Origin: GCA-002731945 sp036344135
Lineage (GTDB): Bacteria; Pseudomonadota; Alphaproteobacteria; MED-G09
Reading direction: 5' to 3'
Assembly (NCBI GenBank): GCA_036344135.1
Contig: JAYYUG010000066.1
Coordinates: forward strand, 1 to 5,649
DNA: 5,649 bases
Positions 1-5,155 of this stretch are shown here, in pieces; within the stretch, counting starts at the first letter, position 1, and every line of letters begins with the position of its first letter. A program made the translations under genes and the position numbers. The notes under the pieces are model-generated. The model had not been told where the DNA came from, searched no databases, and saw only the letters and a list, made by a program, of their open reading frames with translations.

Positions 1-370
1 TAATTTGGTCCTCATGAATAAGTCCAAATGATTCAGGAGATAAAAATGCCGCCCATGCTACACAAACTGCTGATAATCCTCCCATAGAGTTTAACGCGGC
101 TACCATCTGAGGCATGTCCGTCATCGCGACCTTCTTTGACAAGATTCCACCTATCGTTGCGCCTATAGTTATTCCTGAAACGATAAGAATCCAGTTAATC
201 AAGTGATGATTATCAAGATTTATAATTGTAACAAGAAAAGCCAAAAACATTCCAAACATACCTAGATAATTACCTACACGCGCGGTCTCTGGTGATGAAA
301 GGCCCCTTATAGCCAAAACAAATAAGATACCTGATGTAAGATATAAAATGGATGTTAGGTCATTACTCAT
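1..370 (-). CDS. pntB: NAD(P) transhydrogenase subunit beta, N-terminal part (cut by window edge)
   Basis: This is the first 123 codons of the beta subunit of proton-translocating NAD(P)+ transhydrogenase, an inner-membrane enzyme that uses the proton gradient to move hydride from NADH to NADP+. I translated the minus strand from the ATG at 368-370. The protein begins MSNDLTSILYLTSGILFVLA, then shows the family stretches RGLSSPETAR (residues 22-31), GNYLGMFGM (33-41) and VAMTDMPQMVAALNSMGGLS (81-100). Hydrophobic segments lie at about 7-20, 36-51, 58-76 and 98-111, fitting the first helices of a multi-helix membrane domain. The cytosolic NADP(H)-binding domain of a normal subunit (roughly 460-480 residues) lies outside the window. 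The start overlaps the end of pntAB by 8 nt (ATGAGTAA), and an AAGG lies 9 nt upstream at 380-383. Residue 94 is Asn where E. coli PntB has His91. Identity is secure; only completeness is unknown. Confidence 0.95.
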   Translation of the reverse strand, partial: MSNDLTSILYLTSGILFVLAIRGLSSPETARVGNYLGMFGMFLAFLVTIINLDNHHLINWILIVSGITIGATIGGILSKKVAMTDMPQMVAALNSMGGLSAVCVAWAAFLSPESFGLIHEDQI

Positions 371-674
371 CTTTTCTGACCTTTTTCTTATACATTCCGA
401 GCATTCTTTGGGTCACAAGAAAACCTCCAAAGATATTAATTGATGCAAATATGAGAGCAAAAAAGGAAACTATTCTAGATATTAAGCCTGAAGGACCCTC
501 AATATCTGCGCCTATAGCAATTATAGCGCCAACAATAATTACTGCAGAAATTGCATTCGTAACAGACATAAGAGGGGTGTGAAGTGCAGGTGTTACTGAC
601 CATACTACATAATAGCCAATAAAAATCGCCAAAATAAAAATACTTCCATAAAAAACTATCGGACTTATGTCCAT
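363..674 (-). CDS. pntAB: NAD(P) transhydrogenase subunit alpha part 2 (membrane segment)
   Basis: This 103-residue protein is the small membrane subunit of three-subunit proton-translocating transhydrogenase. In E. coli it corresponds to the C-terminal end of the fused PntA. Together with PntB it forms the proton channel. Diagnostic is the run YYVVWSVTPALHTPLMSVTN at residues 21-40, continuing AISAVIIVGA. The His in LHTPLMS (residue 32) is a conserved channel-region residue. Three hydrophobic helices are visible at about 6-23, 40-56 and 65-88, followed by a short basic tail (YKKKVRKDE) expected to face the cytoplasm. The ATG at 672-674 is preceded by TAGGA at 682-686 with a 7-nt spacer, plus an AAGG closer in, so the start is well supported. 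It lies 14 nt after pntAA and overlaps pntB by 8 nt. The length is normal for the split form, so this is not a broken pntA. Confidence 0.95.
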   Translation of the reverse strand: MDISPIVFYGSIFILAIFIGYYVVWSVTPALHTPLMSVTNAISAVIIVGAIIAIGADIEGPSGLISRIVSFFALIFASINIFGGFLVTQRMLGMYKKKVRKDE

Positions 675-681
675 AACCTTA

Positions 682-686
682 TCCTA
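682..686 (-). promoter_or_regulatory. Ribosome binding site of pntAB
   Basis: The minus strand reads TAGGATAAGGTT directly before the ATG at 672-674. AGGA at 682-685 stands 7 nt from the start and fits the Shine-Dalgarno core better than the sites before most genes here. It fixes the pntAB start and shows that pntAB is translated independently of pntAA, which ends 14 nt upstream. Confidence 0.6.
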
Positions 687-688
687 TT

Positions 689-1804
689 TTAATTATTAAA
701 ATCTTCACGAATTTTACTACCATTTACTACGGACGTAGTGGATACCACTTCATCATCTAAACAAATCTTGTCTTTATTATTAGGATCTACAAGAAGCTCT
801 AAAAATGAGAATAAATTTCTTGAATAAAGGTTTGAAGCATCGTGAGCAATACCACCTATTAATGATAAATTTCCGACAATTTTTATATCATTCACCTCTA
901 CAATTTCTCCTGATTTGGATAACTCACAATTGCCTCCATATTCTATTGCCATATCTACAATAATCGAGCCTGCCTTCATCGACAAAGCTTCTTGTTCACT
1001 TATCAAAATAGGAGCCTTTTTTCCCGGTACAAGTGCAGAGCAAACTATTATGTCTTGATTTTTAATATGTTCAGCAACTAATTTTCTTTGTTCTTTTAGA
1101 CGCTCTTCGGACATTTCTTTTGCATATCCTGAATCATCCTCCGCATCCTCATCTGTGTCTATCATTATAAAAGATGCTCCCAAGCTTTCACATTGTTCTG
1201 CAGCTGCTTTCCTTACATCAGTTGCTGAAACTACAGCCCCTAGCCTTTTTGCTGTAGCTATAGCTTGAAGTCCCGCAACACCAACTCCCATAATAAAGAC
1301 TTTTGCGGGAGCCACAGTTCCAGCGGCAGTCATCATCATCGGCATAGATTTAGAATAAAGAAAACTCGAAAGAATTATTGCACGATAACCAGCTAAATTT
1401 GATTGTGAGGATAAAGCATCAATTTGTTGAGCTCTAGAAATTCTAGGAACTAATTCCATAGAAAAAGCGTTTATAGATTTTCTAGCTAACAATTTCAAAA
1501 TATCTTTATTTCTATAAGGACTTAATAGACCTACTAAATTTGTATGTGGTTTTAAATCAGAGAGAATCTCTTCACTGGGCATATTAACTGACAAGAGTAT
1601 ACCACTATTATCAAGAATTTGATCTAATTTAGAGATTTTAGCCCCTATATCTTCATAAGTTTTATCTGAAAAAAGACTTGCACTACCCGCTTCAGTCTCA
1701 ATGTAAACTTCATGTCCTTTTGATATAAGTTTCTTAGCAATGTCTGGGACCAATGCAACTCTTTTTTCGAGAGGATCTCTTTCTTTTAACACTGATATTT
1801 TCAT
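689..1804 (-). CDS. pntAA: NAD(P) transhydrogenase subunit alpha part 1 (NAD(H)-binding)
   Basis: This 371-residue soluble subunit binds NAD(H) as domain I of proton-translocating transhydrogenase and delivers hydride to NADP+ held by PntB. It belongs to the alanine dehydrogenase/PntA fold. The N-terminal half carries KERDPLEKRVALVP (residues 7-20) and the RQD loop RISRAQQIDALSSQSN (121-136). Arg121, Gln126 and Asp129 keep the spacing of the catalytic R127/Q132/D135 of Rhodospirillum rubrum. The Rossmann glycine motif is GVGVAG (173-178), followed by the acidic residue Asp196 in SATDVR that suits NAD rather than NADP. The mobile loop is around GYAKEMSEE (226-234). No membrane segment is present, so the protein stops before the helices supplied separately by pntAB, and its length is close to other split-type alpha-1 subunits. 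The start at 1802-1804 has only a weak upstream site (TTGGG), but the N-terminus MKISVLKERD aligns with the family start. Confidence 0.97.
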   Translation of the reverse strand: MKISVLKERDPLEKRVALVPDIAKKLISKGHEVYIETEAGSASLFSDKTYEDIGAKISKLDQILDNSGILLSVNMPSEEILSDLKPHTNLVGLLSPYRNKDILKLLARKSINAFSMELVPRISRAQQIDALSSQSNLAGYRAIILSSFLYSKSMPMMMTAAGTVAPAKVFIMGVGVAGLQAIATAKRLGAVVSATDVRKAAAEQCESLGASFIMIDTDEDAEDDSGYAKEMSEERLKEQRKLVAEHIKNQDIIVCSALVPGKKAPILISEQEALSMKAGSIIVDMAIEYGGNCELSKSGEIVEVNDIKIVGNLSLIGGIAHDASNLYSRNLFSFLELLVDPNNKDKICLDDEVVSTTSVVNGSKIREDFNN

Positions 1805-1830
1805 AAACCCAATCTAAAACAAAAAACAAG

Positions 1831-1841
1831 AACACTGTGTT
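1831..1841. promoter_or_regulatory. Inverted repeat with adjacent T-run between DUF1244 and pntAA
   Basis: The 62-nt gap between DUF1244 and pntAA contains AACACTGTGTT, a perfect 5-bp inverted repeat about one central base. Read on the transcribed (minus) strand it is followed by CTTGTTTTTTGTTTT. It could be a short operator upstream of pntAA or a weak intrinsic terminator/attenuator after DUF1244. As an RNA hairpin it allows only a 4-bp stem with a 3-nt loop, so a strong terminator is unlikely. A TAATAT hexamer on the minus strand at 1845-1850 could be a -10 for pntAA, but I see no good -35 at the right distance. Confidence 0.25.
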
Positions 1842-1866
1842 ACGATATTAAATTTAAGTTTTCTAG

Positions 1867-2112
1867 TTATTTTTGAAATTTTTCTTTCCAGTCTTTGTAA
1901 CTCATATTGTAAACAATCTCTCTTGCTTGCTCTACAGATATCTCTTCATTAAGAGCGATAGCTTCTTCTCTATACCATCTGGAAAGACAGTTTCTACAAA
2001 ATCCAGCTACATTCATTACATCAATATTTTGTACATCTGTCCTTTTTTGAAAATGTTTTATGAGCCGTCTAAAAGCTGCAGCCTCTATTAAAATTTTTTT
2101 ATCCTCATCCAT
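1867..2112 (-). CDS. DUF1244 family protein
   Basis: This 81-residue protein belongs to the DUF1244 family (Pfam PF06844), which is common in alphaproteobacteria and has no established function. The diagnostic stretches are EAAAFRRLIKHFQKRTDVQN (residues 10-29), then IDVMNVAGFCRNCLSRWYRE (30-49), then AREIVYNMSYKDWKEKFQ near the C-terminus. Cys39 and Cys42 form a CxxC pair within the conserved CRNCL(S)xWYRE motif, which might bind a metal or act in redox or partner contacts; that is inference. There is no signal peptide or membrane segment, so it is cytosolic. The length is typical and the protein is intact. The ATG at 2110-2112 has TAGG at 2120-2123 with a 7-nt spacer. In many alphaproteobacteria this gene lies next to an N-formylglutamate amidohydrolase homologue; here a TPR-methyltransferase gene separates the two. 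Family membership is nearly certain, function unknown. Confidence 0.93.
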   Translation of the reverse strand: MDEDKKILIEAAAFRRLIKHFQKRTDVQNIDVMNVAGFCRNCLSRWYREEAIALNEEISVEQAREIVYNMSYKDWKEKFQK

Positions 2113-2141
2113 TTTTTAACCTATCAGTCATTTTGATATTA

Positions 2142-2167
2142 ATATTGGTTCATAATCTTCATATTGG
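2142..2167. repeat. Two direct copies of ATATTGG upstream of DUF1244
   Basis: In the 93-nt gap between the methyltransferase and DUF1244 genes, ATATTGG occurs at 2142-2148 and again at 2161-2167, so the copies start 19 nt apart. On the minus strand this is CCAATAT, 12 nt, CCAATAT. Between them is a further small repeat, TATGAA-GAT-TATGAA on the minus strand. Paired sites near two helical turns apart could bind a regulator of DUF1244, but the region is very A/T-rich and chance is a real explanation. I saw no convincing promoter hexamers or strong terminator in this gap. Confidence 0.25.
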
Positions 2168-2205
2168 CCATATTTTATCTGATATAAAATTAAATCCTCA
2201 TAAAA

Positions 2206-4263
2206 CTAATGCAAACTCTTCGCCCAGAAAACATACATTTTTGCAAACATCGTAGGGTTTTCTTTTTCTAGCTCTTGCCAGTTCTTTAAATTAGAAATAT
2301 TTAAATCCTTTGGATATTTGGTTTTATAAAAGTCCTTGTAACTCTGATATTGATTATCAAATTCTATAAATTCTAATGCTACTTTATCTAACAAGTCCAA
2401 AACTTCGATTAAATTGTAATTTACTTCTCTTGGATGGAATAGAAGATCACGAATACCATAAGCAGAATAAAAATCTTGGCTTCTTTGAACAAATTCCGTT
2501 CCTAAAAGCCTTTTATCATTGCTTTTAATTAAATTTCTAATCCTTCTTATATCGCTAATGCTATTCCCATATCCAAATTCTTTGATTTTATTTTGTAGGC
2601 TTAAAATTTCTTTTCTAGCAAGAGAACTGTATAATGCTAGCTTGATAACTCCATCTTGTTTTAACAATTTTTTCAAAACATTTAAACCTTCTTCAGGCTT
2701 ATCAAGATGATGAAGAACCCCGCACGAAGTTATTATATCAAATTTCTTATTGAAATTTCCTAGATTTAAAATATCAGACTGTAAAAATTCAATGTTTGTT
2801 ATTGAGCTTTCATGCATCTTTTTTTTGGCATAACATAAACTTGGTAAGCTGAGATCAACTGCTACAATTCTTGAATTAGAGAAAAGACTTGCCAATTGTA
2901 CTGCTTCTTGCCCAGTGCCGCATCCTGCAACTAAAATCTCGTACTCATTGTCAAAGGCGATTTTATTCTCTAGATACTTAGAAGAATAGCCGAGCGTAAC
3001 TGATTGTTCTTGAGTATTAATTTCTAGCCTGCCTTTCCACCTTGGATAAGGATAATTCTCATATTGGCCCTTAACTTTCTTAGATACAGCATCGGTGATT
3101 TCACCAAATCTTTTTATTAAAGGTGAAATTTCACTGATCTCAAAAGACTCTTCTATTTGAGCTACAATGACTTCTTTCAAACTATCTGGGAATGAATCTT
3201 TATTTTTGATTAACCACTTATAAATTTTCTCCTCTTCTTTATAAGGGTAATAACACCCCATTATTATAATCTCCAAAATATTGGGTTCTCTATTATTTTC
3301 GATTGAAAGAGATATAGAATGAATCAAATCACGCAAGATCTTTTTCTCTTGCTCTGAAACATTCCAAATAAAACCATTGTATTCACACTGAATATTTATG
3401 TAACTAGCAATATTAATAATATTAGATTTCGAATCTCCTTCAAAAAACTTATAGTTTTCAAGAATAAATTTTCTTAATTTGGTGTAAATATTTTCCGAAT
3501 GTCTGGACATCACTAAATTGGTCTTAAGGAATTGCCCAATAACACTTGAACTCATCTTAGTAAGAAAATTCCTATTAGTTAATATTTCTGGATAATCATC
3601 TATTAGAATGGAAATGAATTCTTCATTCCAAATAATGTTATTCTCCTTTTTAAGATTGTTTGGCAAACTATCTTTATCAAAATCTTTAAAAATAAATTTC
3701 AGAAAATCCATCTGCGTTGCTGGTAAATGGGAATTAGAAAACAAAAGCTTTGAAAGTGCAGATAAAATTTGGCTGCTATCATTGGGATAATCTTTATCCT
3801 GTAATTTGTTCAGAGAATCGCAAAAAATCTTTCCCGCAGAATGAAATTTAACAGAACTTGCTTCTGTATTTATAACTATAGAAGAGCATTCTAGAGATTT
3901 AACATATAAATCGCTTTTAAAGTACATCATAGCTAAATTAGCTATTCCCATATCATTTGGTTCTATTCGCATTGCCTCTTCAAGTGCTAATATTGCTTCT
4001 TTTCTCTTCCCAATAGACCAGTAAAGGGCGGAGATATTATTTAAAGACCGAAAGCTTGGTTTAATGGAAAGAGACTTTTTATAGGATTGTATAGCTTGAT
4101 CGTTTCTGCCTAACTTCTGAAAAATTAAACCTTGGCTAAATAATGTGTCAACATCTTTGGGTTCAATTTCTATGGCAGCACTAATCAACTCAAGAGCTTT
4201 ATCAAAATTCTTTTGCTCTAATAATTCTATTGCTTCCGCTTTTAGATCAGAATATTTTTTCAT
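2206..4263 (-). CDS. TPR-repeat protein fused to class I SAM-dependent methyltransferase
   Basis: This 685-residue predicted cytosolic protein has three parts. Residues 1-136 hold about four tetratricopeptide repeats (near 3-34, 37-68, 70-102 and 104-136) with typical A/G/P positions such as DKALELISAAIEIEPKD, which usually bind a protein partner. Residues about 140-390 are a largely helical linker with no domain I recognise. Residues about 393-620 are a Rossmann-type methyltransferase: GQYENYPYPRW (399-409), SAM motif I VAGCGTGQEA (445-454), acidic Asp470 in VAVDLS, SDILNL (496-501) for the adenine contact, and DIITSCGVLHHL (509-520). The tail keeps family stretches such as IRDLLFHPREV (604-614). 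The usual acidic residue at the start of motif I is absent, as I recall for this family. TPR-methyltransferases with a QYExxPYPRW motif are known from marine and other alphaproteobacteria, but the methylated substrate is unknown. The start ATG at 4261-4263 has only a weak TTGG upstream. It lies 32 nt after the amidohydrolase gene, so cotranscription is likely. Confidence 0.9.
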   Translation of the reverse strand: MKKYSDLKAEAIELLEQKNFDKALELISAAIEIEPKDVDTLFSQGLIFQKLGRNDQAIQSYKKSLSIKPSFRSLNNISALYWSIGKRKEAILALEEAMRIEPNDMGIANLAMMYFKSDLYVKSLECSSIVINTEASSVKFHSAGKIFCDSLNKLQDKDYPNDSSQILSALSKLLFSNSHLPATQMDFLKFIFKDFDKDSLPNNLKKENNIIWNEEFISILIDDYPEILTNRNFLTKMSSSVIGQFLKTNLVMSRHSENIYTKLRKFILENYKFFEGDSKSNIINIASYINIQCEYNGFIWNVSEQEKKILRDLIHSISLSIENNREPNILEIIIMGCYYPYKEEEKIYKWLIKNKDSFPDSLKEVIVAQIEESFEISEISPLIKRFGEITDAVSKKVKGQYENYPYPRWKGRLEINTQEQSVTLGYSSKYLENKIAFDNEYEILVAGCGTGQEAVQLASLFSNSRIVAVDLSLPSLCYAKKKMHESSITNIEFLQSDILNLGNFNKKFDIITSCGVLHHLDKPEEGLNVLKKLLKQDGVIKLALYSSLARKEILSLQNKIKEFGYGNSISDIRRIRNLIKSNDKRLLGTEFVQRSQDFYSAYGIRDLLFHPREVNYNLIEVLDLLDKVALEFIEFDNQYQSYKDFYKTKYPKDLNISNLKNWQELEKENPTMFAKMYVFWAKSLH

Positions 4264-4295
4264 ATCAAACCAATTTAATTTCTAAATTTTATTCC

Positions 4296-5075
4296 CTAAA
4301 ACAAAGTATTGGAACCAAAAAAATTTTCTTCAAATATCTCTTTATTTTTTTCATTCAATAGTAATGGTTTAGATAACAAATTAGCCATATTAAGAACCTT
4401 ATTTTGATCAGTAATCAAATCTTGTTTAATTTCTATTAACAGGTGAGCTAGACCCCTTGATGTTGCATGCCTATAGAGGGTATCGTTTCTTAACCTTCCG
4501 GAATAAGGTTTATTATCTCCTATTTTTAGATTCTCATTTTCTTTAAAATACCGGAAGAAGATTCTTGCCATCCTGTTATCTTTATCCCACAAGAAGCCCA
4601 AGTCAATTGATCTTTCAATTCCCTTCCATGATGGTGAAAAGCTATGAATGGAGATTATGCAAGGGAACAGTCCTTTTCCTCTGGCTATATTAATACATTC
4701 TTCAATCTTTCTATGATCAGGCCTATAAAACTTGTTAATTCTATACTTCCTCTCTTCTTTTTCTTTCTTTAGATCATCATAAATATTTCCAGGAATTTTA
4801 TTTCTGCCCGATATTTTCATTATTAAGGTTCGATCGTCCAACCCACGATTTGGATCAACTAACAACCTCGAAAAACCAGGCATTATTAAAGGACATTCGA
4901 GAATATCAGCAAGACCAATTGCAACTTCCCTCGCTCCAATATCGTAGGCAATATGGGTATCTAAAACTGATTCACCCAAACCAAGATTATTATATTCTTG
5001 AGGAATAAAATTTGATGCATGGTCACAGATTACAAGAAAGTTACTTTCTTTATCTCCATTAAAAATATTTATCAT
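4296..5075 (-). CDS. N-formylglutamate amidohydrolase family protein
   Basis: This 259-residue hydrolase belongs to the N-formylglutamate amidohydrolase family (Pfam PF05013). The reference reaction splits N-formyl-L-glutamate into formate and L-glutamate, the last step of one histidine degradation route (HutG). Visible motifs, in order, are VICDHASNFIP (15-25), HIAYDIGA (41-48), SRLLVDPNR (69-77), FYRPDHRKIE (116-125), SIHSFSP (142-148), GDNKPYSG (186-193) and HATSRGLAHLLIEIKQDL (203-220). The conserved His, Asp and Glu residues in these motifs are candidates for metal and substrate binding. It is soluble, with no signal peptide, and of normal family length. No hut genes are visible, so its true substrate may be another N-formyl compound. 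The ATG at 5073-5075 is the only reasonable start; the next upstream ATG (5098-5100) reads into a stop after six codons. No Shine-Dalgarno site precedes it. It is probably the first gene of the minus-strand series, divergent from pyk. Confidence 0.9.
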   Translation of the reverse strand: MINIFNGDKESNFLVICDHASNFIPQEYNNLGLGESVLDTHIAYDIGAREVAIGLADILECPLIMPGFSRLLVDPNRGLDDRTLIMKISGRNKIPGNIYDDLKKEKEERKYRINKFYRPDHRKIEECINIARGKGLFPCIISIHSFSPSWKGIERSIDLGFLWDKDNRMARIFFRYFKENENLKIGDNKPYSGRLRNDTLYRHATSRGLAHLLIEIKQDLITDQNKVLNMANLLSKPLLLNEKNKEIFEENFFGSNTLF

Positions 5076-5085
5076 TTTTTTATCG

Positions 5086-5112
5086 CTTATATGAAAACAT
5101 AAAATATATCAA
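5086..5112 (-). promoter_or_regulatory. Candidate promoter of the amidohydrolase gene
   Basis: On the minus strand TTGATA (5107-5112) and TATAAG (5086-5091) resemble sigma-70 -35 and -10 hexamers, each matching five of six consensus bases, with a short 15-nt spacer. Only 10 nt separate the -10 element from the ATG, so a transcript from here would have almost no leader, in keeping with the missing Shine-Dalgarno site. The region is so A/T-rich that chance matches are expected, so this is only a candidate. No comparable pair stands out for the divergent pyk gene. Confidence 0.3.
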
Positions 5113-5146
5113 AAATATTTTAACAAAAATTTTTCTAATCTGTTAC

Positions 5147-5150
5147 AAGG
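5147..5150 (+). promoter_or_regulatory. Ribosome binding site of pyk
   Basis: AAGG (within ACAAGG) lies 5 nt before the ATG at 5156-5158. It decides the start between this ATG and the in-frame ATG at 5171-5173 (residue 6), which has no comparable site at the right distance. Confidence 0.6.
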
Positions 5151-5155
5151 TAATC

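Noticed and set aside
352..582. Plus-strand open frame opposite pntAB
   Set aside because: It lies antisense to the clearly recognised pntAB and pntB frames, its product matches no family I recognise, and there is no ribosome binding site.
363..1804. Split pntA as a frameshifted, broken gene
   Set aside because: The two parts are separated by a 14-nt spacer with a good ribosome binding site, and each has the normal length and ends of the three-subunit form known in Rhodospirillum.
1873..2091. Plus-strand open frame opposite DUF1244
   Set aside because: It is a mirror of the conserved DUF1244 gene; the translated product is low-complexity and hydrophobic with no recognisable motif.
2172..2190. 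ATTTTAT-5 nt-ATAAAAT inverted repeat after the methyltransferase gene as a terminator
   Set aside because: The 7-bp stem is all A/T with no G/C pairs and has no clean T-run after it, so it would be a very weak hairpin and is expected by chance in such sequence.
2519..2710. Plus-strand open frame opposite the methyltransferase domain
   Set aside because: It is antisense to conserved methyltransferase residues and its leucine/phenylalanine-rich product is what A/T-rich antisense frames give.
3608..3790. Plus-strand open frame opposite the linker of the TPR-methyltransferase
   Set aside because: The minus-strand frame is continuous through this region and joins two recognised domains; the antisense frame shows no motif.
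5076..5155. Riboswitch or small RNA in the divergent intergenic region
   Set aside because: The 80 nt are almost all A/T, with no stable stem or recognisable conserved core; it is just long enough for two promoters.
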